Shown: piece by piece, positions 9,740 to 19,059 of the stretch
Layout: each line of letters begins with the position of its first letter
Position numbering within the stretch: the stretch's first letter is position 1
NCBI RefSeq assembly: GCF_002979915.1
Contig: NZ_PCQA01000001.1
Location: forward strand, 186,001-250,000
DNA: 64,000 nt
Direction of reading: 5' to 3'
DNA from: Arthrobacter sp. MYb213
Lineage (GTDB): Bacteria; Actinomycetota; Actinomycetes; Actinomycetales; Micrococcaceae
The notes under the pieces: model-generated
Databases searched by the model: none
What the model saw: only the letters and a program-made list of their open reading frames with translations
Told to the model about the DNA's origin: nothing
Made by a program: the position numbers and the translations under genes

Positions 9740-10501
9740 TTAGTTCCATTTGAAAAGTTTGATGGCGGCAAATGAGCCGGCGGCAGCCCAGAGTACCAAG
9801 AAAATTACACTGGCAATGCTGAACTGCCCCTCAATCATTGCCGCCCGAAGTGCGTCACCTAAAGCGGCCGAAGGCAAAGCATCCAGCGTTGGCTGAAGCC
9901 AGGTCGGGGCCATAGTTAGCGGGAACAGAACTCCGCCGACTCCAGCCAGGAGGACCCAAGCCAAGTTGGTGATAGCAAGTGTCGCTTCGGGGCGAACCGT
10001 CCCGGCAATAAGCAACCCCAAAGCCGTAAACGTCGCAGCGCCTAGGAGTAAGAACAGTACGGCGGGAATAATTCCCCAAAGGTTTGGCTCCCAGCCCAGC
10101 AGTAAGGCCACGATGGTGATCAGCACTACCTGGATGGCTAGCACGGTGAGCACCGCAATAACCTTGCCGAAGATCAAACCTGCTTTACCTAAGGGGGTAG
10201 TCGAGAACATGCGCAGCACGCCATAGCGTCGGTCAAAGCCGGTGCCGATGCCTTGACCGGTAAAGGCTGTGGAAATGACACAGAGGGCTAGTACTCCGGG
10301 CACTGCCGCATCAATGCTACGCGGTGCTACACCCTCTAAAAGATCAGTGAAGGTCAGTCCGAAGAGGGCAATAATAGGCAAAACTACCGCGAGTACTAAC
10401 TGCTCCCCATTGCTGAGCATCATCAGTGTTTCGTATTTGCCTTGTAAGGCGATGCGCTTGGGCATAGATACGGCGTTGGAATGACTCATGGTCGGGCTCA
10501 T
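9740..10501 (-). CDS. ABC transporter permease, DrrB/ABC-2 type
   Basis: An integral membrane protein of 253 residues with about six hydrophobic helices, an ABC-2 type exporter permease. Its start overlaps the stop of the upstream ATPase gene as ATGA (10498-10501), so the two subunits are translationally coupled and should form one transporter. It is followed by ctaA. In mycobacteria a similar ABC pair sits between ctaA and the suf operon; the substrate is unknown, and a link to haem or cytochrome oxidase assembly is only suggested by position. Confidence 0.85.
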   Translation of the reverse strand: MSPTMSHSNAVSMPKRIALQGKYETLMMLSNGEQLVLAVVLPIIALFGLTFTDLLEGVAPRSIDAAVPGVLALCVISTAFTGQGIGTGFDRRYGVLRMFSTTPLGKAGLIFGKVIAVLTVLAIQVVLITIVALLLGWEPNLWGIIPAVLFLLLGAATFTALGLLIAGTVRPEATLAITNLAWVLLAGVGGVLFPLTMAPTWLQPTLDALPSAALGDALRAAMIEGQFSIASVIFLVLWAAAGSFAAIKLFKWN

Positions 10502-11454
10502 ACCGTTTCCTCCTTCTGCGCGAATTCCAAGAAGACATCTTCTAGGCTGCGTGCTTGCAAGTTCATGTGGGTCGGCAAGATTCCTTCACGCGCCCACCAA
10601 CTTGTCAGCCAATTAAGATGCTCCGGGGAACTGACGCCGGTCAGATGGTATTCACCAGGTGCGGTCTCGCTTAGGTGCAGTCCTGCTGGCGGCTGCGGTA
10701 GATCTAAGGATGGGGTGGCGCCAAAGTTCACCGGACGGTTTTCATGTTCGGCGGCAGCCAAAGTAGTCAGCTCGGTGACGGTGCCCTGCGCAACAGTTCG
10801 ACCCTTGTCGATAATGTACACATAGTCGCTTAGTCGCTGTGCGTCATCCATCAGGTGTGTGGTCAGCACAATGGCTTTACCGAGGTCGCGTTGTTCGCTA
10901 ATAAGGTCAAAAACAACTTGCCGCGATTGCGGGTCTAAACCGGCGCTCGGCTCGTCTAAGAAGAGAACTTCAGGGTCACCGGCCAGTGCCAGAGCTAAGG
11001 CGACTCGTTGTTTTTGTCCGCCAGAAAGCCGTCGAATAGTGCGGCTACCGAAGGATTCAAGATCCAACCGCGTGATCAGCGCATCTATATCGATGGGTTT
11101 TTTGTACATTCCAGCAACGTGGCGCAACAGCGGAATCGGTCGCATCGACGGAGGTAATCCTCCATCTTGCAACATCACGCCGACCCGCGAGCGAAGGTCG
11201 GGATTATCGCCGAAGGGATCTTGGCCGAGCAACTCAATCGTTCCACCCTCGGGGCGTAACAGGCCCTGAGCGCAGGCGAGCGTGGTTGACTTGCCGGCAC
11301 CATTAGAGCCCAAAAGGGTAGTGACTTGGCCGGGGAGGGCTTGGAGGGAGACGGAATCCAGGACCCTGAGCATGCGATTATTCAGCGCAGGAACCGGTCC
11401 CAAATCCTTGCTCAGCTCACTAATAATGAGGCTGGGAGTAACTGAAGACACCAC
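10498..11454 (-). CDS. ABC transporter ATP-binding protein
   Basis: The ATPase subunit (318 residues) of the exporter whose permease follows. Walker A is GSNGAGKST near residue 50, the signature is LSGGQKQRVALALA near residue 140, and Walker B plus the Q/H region read EVLFLDEPSAGLD and TTHLMDDA. The C-terminal third is the usual DrrA-like extension. The start is GTG at 11454, or the adjacent GTG at 11451. A TAGAAT hexamer lies just upstream, so a leaderless transcript is possible. It is divergent from sufR, with the SufR operator candidate about 125 bp upstream. Confidence 0.88.
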   Translation of the reverse strand: MVSSVTPSLIISELSKDLGPVPALNNRMLRVLDSVSLQALPGQVTTLLGSNGAGKSTTLACAQGLLRPEGGTIELLGQDPFGDNPDLRSRVGVMLQDGGLPPSMRPIPLLRHVAGMYKKPIDIDALITRLDLESFGSRTIRRLSGGQKQRVALALALAGDPEVLFLDEPSAGLDPQSRQVVFDLISEQRDLGKAIVLTTHLMDDAQRLSDYVYIIDKGRTVAQGTVTELTTLAAAEHENRPVNFGATPSLDLPQPPAGLHLSETAPGEYHLTGVSSPEHLNWLTSWWAREGILPTHMNLQARSLEDVFLEFAQKEETV

Positions 11455-11578
11455 AGCATTCTACGTCATGTCGAAGTCGTAAGGGCTGAGTCTTTAGTCA
11501 CGAAGGCTCGATTTAGGTTTCGGTGCGGAGGATGATAGTCATAGGGCACAAAATCCCTGTGATTCTTTGAATGACTAG

Positions 11579-11615
11579 CCCTACCTTAGTAAGTCCTTCC
11601 TTACTAGACGTAGGG
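11579..11615. promoter_or_regulatory. Nested inverted repeat, probable SufR operator
   Basis: The inner dyad TAGTAAG-N6-CTTACTA (11587-11606) is perfect. An outer pair CCCTAC (11579-11584) and GTAGGG (11610-11615) is almost concentric with it. The element lies in the sufR promoter region, 25 bp before the proposed GTG start. SufR proteins are Fe-S repressors that bind dyads in front of their own suf operon; that this is the site is an inference from position and symmetry. Confidence 0.7.
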
Positions 11616-11639
11616 GAAAAATATAGGCATGCTTGTGTT

Positions 11640-12425
11640 GTGTATTCATCTAATTCAGACACAGCTAGTACCGCAACCGACACTACGGTTGGCACGGTTG
11701 GGGATGCTGAGGAGCGCACGCGAGACCGAGTTCTAAACGCGGTGCTCGAAGACGGACCGGTCAGCGCGGCCGAGCTTGGAAGCAAGCTCGGGTTCACGCC
11801 AGCAGCGGTTCGCCGTCACCTTGATGCGCTGTCAAAAGCAGGGCTTGTTGAGGTAAAGCTGGTAGCAAATCAGAAGTCGGGCGCAGGTCGACCGTCTCGC
11901 AGGTACGTACTATCGCACCGCGGACAGACGAAGCTGGGCAACGATTACCTAGACATCGCCACCCAAGCACTCAAGGTGCTCGGGGACGCGGCCGGCGAAG
12001 ATGCGATTCGCAAATTCGCGCGGGACCGCTTCGCGACGATGGAAATCCGTTATGCGAAGGCAATGGACGGTATTGAAGGACTCGAAGAACGAGCAACGAA
12101 GCTTAGCGAGTTGCTCAGTTCAGACGGTTTTGTGGGATACACCCGCAATGTCGAAGCGAAAGTTTCGAAAGCACTAATGCGCAGCGTTCAGCTGTGCCAG
12201 GGGCATTGCCCCATACAAGATTTGGCACGCGAGTTTCCGGTGTTTTGCGACATGGAAACTGAAATGTTTGCTCGACTGGTCGGTGTTGATGTGCGAAGGC
12301 TCTCGACATTGGCCGGTGGCGGACATGTGTGCACGACCCACATTCCAGTGGGTCGCGGAAAGGCGCCGTTACGCGCTGAGAAGAGAACTCGAATTCAGTT
12401 CACGAAGATGGAGAGGCCGCGATGA
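11640..12425 (+). CDS. sufR: SufR-type Fe-S cluster transcriptional regulator of the suf operon
   Basis: An ArsR-like winged-helix repressor that senses Fe-S status. From the GTG at 11640 the protein has 261 residues. The N-terminal HTH includes [26 protein letters not shown] (split across about residues 39-64), with a wing at [13 protein letters not shown]-terminal cysteines at about 186, 190, 203 and 231 are candidate cluster ligands. The open frame continues upstream to 11571, but that ATG lies before the operator dyad, so a later start is preferred. No clear ribosome-binding site precedes the GTG, and TATAGG at 11622 could be a -10 element giving a nearly leaderless mRNA. The stop overlaps the sufB start as ATGA. 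Confidence 0.88.
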   Translation: MYSSNSDTASTATDTTVGTVGDAEERTRDRVLNAVLEDGPVSAAELGSKLGFTPAAVRRHLDALSKAGLVEVKLVANQKSGAGRPSRRYVLSHRGQTKLGNDYLDIATQALKVLGDAAGEDAIRKFARDRFATMEIRYAKAMDGIEGLEERATKLSELLSSDGFVGYTRNVEAKVSKALMRSVQLCQGHCPIQDLAREFPVFCDMETEMFARLVGVDVRRLSTLAGGGHVCTTHIPVGRGKAPLRAEKRTRIQFTKMERPR

Positions 12426-13882
12426 CGGATCAGATTGCACAGGAGTCTGCCGACCCAGGTGTAATTTCCGAAATTCTGGAGAAGAACCCCGAACTCCAAG
12501 GAATCGGTAATTACGAATACGGCTGGTCAGATAAGAATGACGCGGGTGCAAATGCACGCCGTGGCGTTGACGCTGAAGTTGTAGCCAACATTTCCAACCT
12601 CAAGTCAGAGCCTGAGTGGATGTTGGAGCTACGTCAGAAGGGCTTGAAGTACTTCGATCGCAAGCCAATGCCAACCTGGGGTCCAGACCTCTCGGGCATC
12701 GACTTCGACAACATCAAGTACTTCGTTCGCTCGACCGAGAAGCAAGCCACCTCGTGGGAAGACCTTCCGGAAGATATCAAGAACACCTACGACAAGCTGG
12801 GTATTCCAGAGGCTGAGAAGCAGCGTCTGGTTTCCGGAGTTGCCGCGCAGTACGAGTCCGAGGTTGTTTATCACCAGCTGCGTGAAGACCTTGAAGCTCA
12901 GGGTGTAATCTTCCTCGATACCGATACCGCGTTGCGCGAACACGAAGACGTCTTCAAGGAGTACTTCGGCTCGGTCATCCCGGCAGGCGATAACAAGTTC
13001 GCTTCGCTGAACACCGCGACCTGGTCCGGTGGCTCCTTCGTGTACGTCCCTAAGGGCGTCCACGTAGAGATCCCACTGCAGGCCTACTTCCGTATCAACA
13101 CGGAAAACATGGGTCAGTTCGAGCGTACCTTGATCATCGCTGATGAAGGTTCCTACGTTCACTACATTGAGGGTTGTACCGCTCCGATCTACCAGTCGGA
13201 TTCGCTGCACTCGGCAGTAGTTGAGATCATCGTGAAGAAGAACGCTCGCGTTCGCTACACGACGATCCAGAACTGGTCGACTAACGTGTACAACCTCGTG
13301 ACCAAGCGCGCCATCTGTGAAGAAGGCGCCACCATGGAATGGGTCGATGGCAACATCGGTTCCAAGGTCACCATGAAGTACCCAGCGGTATACCTGGTTG
13401 GCGAGCACGCCAAGGGTGAAACCCTGTCCATCGCCTTCGCCGGCGAAGGTCAGCACCAGGACACCGGTTCGAAGATGGTTCACATCGCTCCGAACACCTC
13501 TAGCGCCATTGTCGCTAAATCGGTGGCTCGTAACGGTGGCCGCTCCGCATACCGTGGCTTGGTCCAGGTCCGCGAAGGTGCCAAGGGTACAAAGAACTCG
13601 GTCGTCTGTGACGCGTTGCTGGTTGACCAGATCTCGCGTTCGGACACTTACCCATACATCGACGTCCGCGAGGATGACGTGACCATGGGCCACGAGGCGA
13701 CGGTTTCCCGTGTTTCTGAAGAGCAGCTGTTCTACCTGATGTCCCGCGGCATGGCCGAGGACGAGGCAATGGCAATGATTGTGCGTGGCTTCGTTGAGCC
13801 AATCGCACGTGAGCTTCCAATGGAATACGCGCTGGAACTGAACCGCCTTATTGAACTCCAGATGGAAGGATCGGTCGGCTAA
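12422..13882 (+). CDS. sufB: Fe-S cluster assembly protein SufB
   Basis: The core scaffold subunit (486 residues) of the SufBCD complex, which assembles Fe-S clusters on a beta-helix platform in the cytoplasm. Typical segments are [20 protein letters not shown] split near residue 200, the YIEGCTAP cysteine region, and the C-terminal helical [16 protein letters not shown]. No intein is present. The start overlaps the sufR stop (ATGA), and sufD begins 2 bp after its stop, so sufR-B-D-C is one tightly packed operon, presumably repressed by SufR. Confidence 0.97.
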   Translation: MTDQIAQESADPGVISEILEKNPELQGIGNYEYGWSDKNDAGANARRGVDAEVVANISNLKSEPEWMLELRQKGLKYFDRKPMPTWGPDLSGIDFDNIKYFVRSTEKQATSWEDLPEDIKNTYDKLGIPEAEKQRLVSGVAAQYESEVVYHQLREDLEAQGVIFLDTDTALREHEDVFKEYFGSVIPAGDNKFASLNTATWSGGSFVYVPKGVHVEIPLQAYFRINTENMGQFERTLIIADEGSYVHYIEGCTAPIYQSDSLHSAVVEIIVKKNARVRYTTIQNWSTNVYNLVTKRAICEEGATMEWVDGNIGSKVTMKYPAVYLVGEHAKGETLSIAFAGEGQHQDTGSKMVHIAPNTSSAIVAKSVARNGGRSAYRGLVQVREGAKGTKNSVVCDALLVDQISRSDTYPYIDVREDDVTMGHEATVSRVSEEQLFYLMSRGMAEDEAMAMIVRGFVEPIARELPMEYALELNRLIELQMEGSVG

Positions 13883-13884
13883 GA

Positions 13885-15165
13885 ATGTCGGAGACCACCA
13901 CTCAGATTCCCGAAGAGAAGGCGCGCATTGGCGCCCCATCGATTCCGGGCTTCACCGAAGAGGGCGAAAACCTTTCGCCACTAAACGACAGCGCTTCCTC
14001 ACCACTAGCCGGGGCTTCTTCCAAGAGCCACAGCCACGGTGGCGGTGAAGGTGTCGCGGATTCTTCGCGTGCAGGCCGGTTGACCAGCTACAACGTTGAA
14101 GACTTCCCAAAGCTCACCGGTCGTGAAGAAGACTGGCGCTTTACCCCGCTGAAGCGTATCGGTTCGTTGCACACCGCTGAACTGACCGGTAAGGCACCAA
14201 AGGTAGAGCTGACCGGCTCAGAGAACGTCACGCTACGCACCGTCGCAGCAGACGACGCGATCCGCGGCAACGCTTTCACCCCCGATGACCGCGTGTCGGC
14301 CAACGGCTGGAAGTACGCCGATGGCGCGCAGGTTCTTACCATCCCGGCTAACGCCGAGAACACCAAGAGCGTACTGCGCATCACCGGTGAGTCGCTGGAA
14401 CCTGCAGCTCAGCACCTAGTCATCGTGGCCGAGGAAAACTCCGAAGCCATGGTCGTTATTGACCACGTGGGTTCGGCAGTGCTGGCACAGAACATCGAAT
14501 TTGATGTTCGCCAGGGCGCGCGCTTGCGTGTTGTCTCCCTGCAGGCTTGGGAGTCGGATGCAATCCACGCTTCCTCGCAGCAGGCTGTAGTAGCTAAGGA
14601 CGCAACCTTCAAGCACATTGTTGTCACCTTCGGTGGCGACTTGGTGCGCGTGAACCCATCGGCTCGTTTTGCTGGGGAACACGCTGAGATCGAGCTGTAC
14701 GGCCTGTACTTCGCCGACGCCGGTCAGCACCTGGAACACCGTTTGTTCGTTGATCACGCGGTTCCTAACTGCAAGTCCAACGTGCTGTACAAGGGTGCCT
14801 TGCAGGGCAAGGGCGCACACACCGTCTGGGTTGGCGACGTGCTGATCCAGAAGGCCGCTGTGGGTACCGACTCCTACGAAGCTAACCGCAACCTGGTGCT
14901 CACCGACGGTACTCGTGCCGACTCGGTTCCTAACCTGGAAATCGAAACCGGCCTCATTGATGGTGCCGGACACGCTTCCACCACCGGACGCTTTGACGAC
15001 GAGCACCTGTTCTACCTGATGGCTCGCGGTATCGATGAGAAGACCGCCCGCCGCTTGGTGGTTCGTGGCTTCCTGAACGAAATCGTCCAGCAGATCGGTG
15101 ATGAGCAGCTCGAAGAGCGCTTGACCGAGACCATCGAAGAAGAATTGGCAGCTACTCACCTTTAA
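13885..15165 (+). CDS. sufD: Fe-S cluster assembly protein SufD
   Basis: A SufB paralogue that forms the SufB-SufD heterodimer in the SufBC2D scaffold; 426 residues. The C-terminal half carries the conserved VLYKGALQGKGAHTVWVGD pattern and FDDEHLFYLMARGI, matching SufB/SufD. The N-terminus contains a Ser/His/Gly-rich stretch (SKSHSHGGGEG, about residues 48-58), which is poorly conserved and may be a flexible linker. It starts 2 bp after sufB; 47 bp separate it from sufC, with no room for the small Rieske-type gene that I recall at this place in some related genomes. Confidence 0.95.
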   Translation: MSETTTQIPEEKARIGAPSIPGFTEEGENLSPLNDSASSPLAGASSKSHSHGGGEGVADSSRAGRLTSYNVEDFPKLTGREEDWRFTPLKRIGSLHTAELTGKAPKVELTGSENVTLRTVAADDAIRGNAFTPDDRVSANGWKYADGAQVLTIPANAENTKSVLRITGESLEPAAQHLVIVAEENSEAMVVIDHVGSAVLAQNIEFDVRQGARLRVVSLQAWESDAIHASSQQAVVAKDATFKHIVVTFGGDLVRVNPSARFAGEHAEIELYGLYFADAGQHLEHRLFVDHAVPNCKSNVLYKGALQGKGAHTVWVGDVLIQKAAVGTDSYEANRNLVLTDGTRADSVPNLEIETGLIDGAGHASTTGRFDDEHLFYLMARGIDEKTARRLVVRGFLNEIVQQIGDEQLEERLTETIEEELAATHL

Positions 15166-15212
15166 GTAGCGCCGGTTCTACCAGCCTTTTAGATATAGAA
15201 ACGGAACGACGT

Positions 15213-15971
15213 ATGTCTACTCTGGAAATCAAAGACCTGCACGTCTCGATCGACACCGAGCAGGGCGAGAAGGAAATTCTCAAGGGTGTTTCATTGGTAA
15301 TCAATACCAACGAAACCCACGCAATCATGGGCCCTAACGGCTCGGGCAAGTCCACCTTGGCTTCGACCATCGCCGGTCACCCACGTTACAAGGTCACCTC
15401 GGGTTCAATTACCCTTGACGGTGCCGACGTACTGGAGATGAGCGTTGACGAGCGTGCCAAGGCAGGCCTGTTCCTGGCCATGCAGTACCCAGTTGAGGTC
15501 CCAGGCGTGACCATGACTAACTTCTTGCGTACCGCCAAGACCGCAATCGACGGCGAAGCGCCGAAGCTGCGTACTTGGACCAAGGACGTCAAGGAAGCCA
15601 TGGCGAAGCTGAAGATCGATGCGGACTTCGCTGGCCGTAACGTCAACGAAGGCTTCTCCGGTGGCGAGAAGAAGCGCGTTGAAATCTTGCAGATGGAACT
15701 GTTCAAGCCTAAGTTCTCGATTCTGGATGAGACCGACTCGGGCCTTGACGTTGACGCGTTGAAGACCGTATCTGAGGGTGTTAACCGCGCTCAGGAAGAA
15801 AACCAGATGGGCACCTTGCTGATCACCCACTACACTCGCATCCTGCGCTACATCAAGCCAGACTTCGTGCACGTGTTCGTTGATGGTCGTATTGCTGAGC
15901 AGGGCGGCGCAGAACTCGCAGATCGTTTGGAAGAAGAAGGTTACGACCGCTTCCTTAACGTTCAGGCCTAG
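15213..15971 (+). CDS. sufC: Fe-S cluster assembly ATPase SufC
   Basis: The ABC-type ATPase subunit (252 residues) that drives conformational change of SufB-SufD. Walker A is GPNGSGKSTLAS near residue 35, the signature is FSGGEKKR near residue 150, and Walker B reads FSILDETDSGLDVDAL. The atypical Walker B and the GEKKR signature are characteristic of SufC rather than transporter ATPases. The ATG at 15213 follows GGAACGAC. The next gene, a DUF59 protein, starts 13 bp after its stop. No cysteine desulfurase or SufU gene follows. Confidence 0.96.
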   Translation: MSTLEIKDLHVSIDTEQGEKEILKGVSLVINTNETHAIMGPNGSGKSTLASTIAGHPRYKVTSGSITLDGADVLEMSVDERAKAGLFLAMQYPVEVPGVTMTNFLRTAKTAIDGEAPKLRTWTKDVKEAMAKLKIDADFAGRNVNEGFSGGEKKRVEILQMELFKPKFSILDETDSGLDVDALKTVSEGVNRAQEENQMGTLLITHYTRILRYIKPDFVHVFVDGRIAEQGGAELADRLEEEGYDRFLNVQA

Positions 15972-15984
15972 TAAGGTATAACTC

Positions 15985-16329
15985 ATGAGTGAATTAACCG
16001 AACAGAGCACAGGAGCCAAAACGACTCCGTTGGAAGATGTCGAAGAGGCGCTCAAAGACGTGATCGACCCGGAACTCGGCGTCAACATTGTCGACTTGGG
16101 TCTGCTTTACGGAATGAAGTATGCCGAAGACGGCGTGCTAATTCTCGATATGACGCTCACCACCGCTGCATGCCCGCTCACCGATATTATCGAAGAGCAG
16201 GTTGCCCAGGCTATGGAAAGCGTTGTCGACGAGCATCGTCTGAACTGGGTCTGGATGCCACCTTGGGGTCCAGAACGTATCACCGATGATGGTCGCGACC
16301 AGATGCGAGCACTTGGTTTCAACATCTAA
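15985..16329 (+). CDS. DUF59/MIP18-family metal-sulfur cluster assembly factor
   Basis: A small (114-residue) Fe-S biogenesis accessory protein of the DUF59 family, related to the SufT protein that ends the mycobacterial suf operon. The hallmark DPELGVNIVDLGLLY lies at about residues 31-45, and TTAACPLT carries the conserved cysteine. These proteins are thought to help deliver clusters to target proteins. It lies 13 bp after sufC and is the last gene before a strong terminator. Confidence 0.9.
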   Translation: MSELTEQSTGAKTTPLEDVEEALKDVIDPELGVNIVDLGLLYGMKYAEDGVLILDMTLTTAACPLTDIIEEQVAQAMESVVDEHRLNWVWMPPWGPERITDDGRDQMRALGFNI

Positions 16330-16340
16330 GTTGTATTGCT

Positions 16341-16386
16341 AAAGGCACCTTTCAAAATCCGCTAGGGATTTTGGAAGGCGCCTTTT
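16341..16386 (+). terminator. Intrinsic terminator closing the suf operon
   Basis: A long inverted repeat pairs AAGGC-CCTT-CAAAATCC with GG-ATTTTG-AAGG-GCCTT around a GCTA loop and ends in TTTTC. It lies 12 bp after the DUF59 gene. Left-flank A residues could also serve the convergent thiolase transcript. Confidence 0.85.
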
Positions 16387-16416
16387 CTTTGCGTTTGAAG
16401 CGCTGTTCCTCAAGCC

Positions 16417-17589
16417 TCAGTGATTTGGTGTGTGTACCGCTTCAAAAGCCATGGCCGTGCCGGTCCCGCCGGCTGCCGCCATCAAAGCCAAGCACAATTC
16501 GTCTTGAACCTTCTTTTCCTTAGCCTGCCAGAACAGCCTTGTGGTCAAAATGGCTCCACTGGCACCGTAGGGGTGACCCAGCGCCAACGCCCCACCATCA
16601 CGATTCACGTCTTCAGGGGCTATGCCAAGCTGAGTCAGGCAGGCGATGGCTTGCACGGCAAAGGCTTCGTTGAACTCAATGAGCCCGGCCTGATCCAGTC
16701 GACGTTTGCACAAGAGCTGCTCTAGTTTTTGATAGGCGGGAACTGCTGCCATACCCAAGATTTGTGGGTCGCACGCACCGCTACCGGTGGACAGATAACG
16801 CAGTGCAAAGTTTGCACCCAACGCATTAAAGTACTCTGCGTCTACGATTAGTACCGCCGCGGCACCATCATTAATGGAACAAGAATTACCTGCAGTCACC
16901 GTGCCGCCGGGAACGAACGCCGGGCGCAAGGCCCCAAGTTTTCGCTCTGTGAGTCCAGGCCGCGGACAGGTATCGCGGTCAATGAGACCGGAAGCGGTAT
17001 GCACCGTCACTATCTCGTTATCAAATCGCGCGGCTTGCTGAGCCTGGACCGCACGCTGGTGGCTTTGCAAGGCAAAATCGTCTTGGGCTCCGCGCGAGAC
17101 ACTAAACTCTGTAGCGATGTTTTCTGCCGCGACGCCCATATCTGGGTCCGCGTGAGGGCGTGGGGTAAAACGAGCACGTGAATAGATGCGCGGGACAGCG
17201 CCGGGCACAACATTCTTTTCCATCCGCCACGGTGCAGTACTCACCGATTCGACGCCTCCGGCGATGACTGCGCGCGCTTCACCACACTGAATCATTCGTG
17301 CCCCGGCTGCAATGGCTTCTAACGCGCTGGCACACTGTGCGTCTAGCGTGGTGGCTGGAATGCTCAGAGGTAGACGCGATGCCTGAGCGGCTACTCGGGC
17401 GATATTCCCGCCCGGTCCGGCAGCATTTCCGGCAAAAACGTGGTCTATCGCGGCAGGGTCTAGGCCTGAATCTTCGAGCAACGCGTTAAAAACTTCTGCG
17501 AGCAGGTCCTCGGCGCTTAACTGCGCAAACTCTTTATTCGACCGCACGATAGGCGTGCGCCGAGCTGCGATAATCAATGCTTCATTCAT
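16417..17589 (-). CDS. Thiolase-family acyltransferase (YhfS-like), last gene of the biotin-linked operon
   Basis: A thiolase-fold protein of 390 residues. The nucleophilic cysteine is present in DAQCASALEA (about residue 88), as are NEAFAVQAI and the histidine motif GGALALGHPYGASGA. The usual second active-site cysteine near the C-terminus (C-x-G-G-G) is replaced: the segment reads LMAAAGGTGTAM with no cysteine. That is unusual for a biosynthetic or degradative thiolase. The ATG at 17589 overlaps the upstream ligase stop as ATGA; a longer frame to 17673 is rejected for that reason. Its neighbours resemble the Bacillus subtilis yhfU-yhfT-yhfS set, which is under biotin control. A role in pimeloyl or other acyl-CoA metabolism is inferred only. 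Confidence 0.8.
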   Translation of the reverse strand: MNEALIIAARRTPIVRSNKEFAQLSAEDLLAEVFNALLEDSGLDPAAIDHVFAGNAAGPGGNIARVAAQASRLPLSIPATTLDAQCASALEAIAAGARMIQCGEARAVIAGGVESVSTAPWRMEKNVVPGAVPRIYSRARFTPRPHADPDMGVAAENIATEFSVSRGAQDDFALQSHQRAVQAQQAARFDNEIVTVHTASGLIDRDTCPRPGLTERKLGALRPAFVPGGTVTAGNSCSINDGAAAVLIVDAEYFNALGANFALRYLSTGSGACDPQILGMAAVPAYQKLEQLLCKRRLDQAGLIEFNEAFAVQAIACLTQLGIAPEDVNRDGGALALGHPYGASGAILTTRLFWQAKEKKVQDELCLALMAAAGGTGTAMAFEAVHTPNH

Positions 17590-19055
17590 CGTAAACGCAG
17601 CTTTCTTAGACCCTCGGTTGTCGGTACGGGAAGGTTCAAAACATCTCGCTTGCCGCTGTTCGTCAGTGGCCAATGAGATAAAAATACGATGTCATGGGGA
17701 ATCTTGTAGGTGGGAAGTAAGCTTTTCAGCTCGCGGTGCAGCTCCAGCGGATCGGGAAGTTTTCGTGTTTGCGGAAGCAGACAATAGGCGGTAATTTGTG
17801 CTCTGTCTGCCGCATCGCGATGAGCCTGAATCACCGACTGAGTAAGCCCGCATTGTTCTAGGGCGGTGCTAATTTCTGCCGGGTAAATATTGTTTCCATT
17901 AATATTGAGCATCTCACCATGACGGCCCAATATTTGGACCTGATTATCCGGCAGTAAACGGGCAAGATCTCCCACGCCTGTCGCATCTTGGCAGCGTTCC
18001 AACTCGCCTGCGCCTCGCGGGTCATAACCGGTGGCAATAAAGTCACTGGCAATCATGAGCCGGCCAACACCGTTGTCTTGCGGCGCATGTAGATGAGCTC
18101 GGACGCCGTCGAAGAAGGTACCGATGAATTCTGGCATCGAAGCTTTGGCCGAGCGTTGATGCTCCCGGTAGGCAATGAGGCTGTGCTCACTGCTCCCGTA
18201 GTATTCGGTACAAGCGATCTGTGGGGAAACTTGCAAGATTCGTTGGGCCAGTGGTGAAGCCAACGCTTCACCGCCAGTAACCACGTGGCGAAGTGAGGCA
18301 AATAAATTCGCCGGGAGCTGGTCAAGCATGAGCCGTATCAGGGTGGGAACAGCGACCATCCTGTTGCAGCTTTCGGTTTCTAAGAGCGTGGACACATCCT
18401 GAGCGTTCCAGCGCCCGGGTGCCACGAGTGTTCCTCCGGTGGCAATCGATTCTACTAGAGCGTAGAGGCCTAGCCCGTGGGTCAGTGGGCCGGGCACCAG
18501 GGTTCGTGCGTCCTGGGTGGCACCGAGGGTCGTGGCGCACCTGCCAATTGACTGCTGCCACGACTCGCGACTGCGCATTACTGCCTTCGGAGACCCGCTA
18601 GAGCCAGACGTGAACACGACCAGCAGCTCGCACTGTGCGTCGTCGCAGGGCGTTATCGCCGGAACGGTAGCAACGTCTTCAACCACTGATGGCACTCGCA
18701 CTGTGTTCTGACCTAAGGCGCGTAGTACTGATTCCCCAGCGCGGTCGCAAAGTACCGTGGGTGAGTCGAAGAGTTCTAGCATTTGGAGAAGCCGTGCCGA
18801 AGGCCATGCCGGATCTAGGATGATCGCGCTGATACCGGCCAGCATGCACCCATGGAAGGCGATAGCCAGGGCGATGGGATCGGTGCAGTAGATACCGACA
18901 CGGTGACCGGGTAAAACGTTCTGGCGTAGCTTGCCATCCAACGCATTGCTGCTCGCAGCTAAGGAAGCATAATCCAGCACGTGAGTGGTGCTGATGACCG
19001 CTGGGTGTCGTGGACGGGTCCGCGCATGCAGTTGCAATTGGCTGGCAAGATCCAT
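17586..19055 (-). CDS. AMP-dependent acyl-CoA ligase (YhfT-like) in the biotin cluster
   Basis: A 489-residue adenylate-forming enzyme that should activate a carboxylic acid to its acyl-CoA. Motifs are the phosphate-binding loop VFTSGSSGSPKAVM near residue 155, YYGSSEHS near 280, the GDLARLL and GRHGEMLNINGNNIYP hinge region near 380, and the C-terminal catalytic lysine in TNSGKRDVL. It starts 4 bp downstream of bioY and overlaps the thiolase gene. The Bacillus subtilis homologue YhfT is also next to a BioY-type gene. The substrate is not deducible; pimelate or a related acid is a reasonable candidate given the context. Confidence 0.82.
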   Translation of the reverse strand: MDLASQLQLHARTRPRHPAVISTTHVLDYASLAASSNALDGKLRQNVLPGHRVGIYCTDPIALAIAFHGCMLAGISAIILDPAWPSARLLQMLELFDSPTVLCDRAGESVLRALGQNTVRVPSVVEDVATVPAITPCDDAQCELLVVFTSGSSGSPKAVMRSRESWQQSIGRCATTLGATQDARTLVPGPLTHGLGLYALVESIATGGTLVAPGRWNAQDVSTLLETESCNRMVAVPTLIRLMLDQLPANLFASLRHVVTGGEALASPLAQRILQVSPQIACTEYYGSSEHSLIAYREHQRSAKASMPEFIGTFFDGVRAHLHAPQDNGVGRLMIASDFIATGYDPRGAGELERCQDATGVGDLARLLPDNQVQILGRHGEMLNINGNNIYPAEISTALEQCGLTQSVIQAHRDAADRAQITAYCLLPQTRKLPDPLELHRELKSLLPTYKIPHDIVFLSHWPLTNSGKRDVLNLPVPTTEGLRKLRLR

Positions 19056-19059
19056 TGGG

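Noticed and set aside
12629-13939. 436-codon open frame antisense to sufB
   Set aside because: It mirrors the codon bias of sufB and has no domain or ribosome-binding site.
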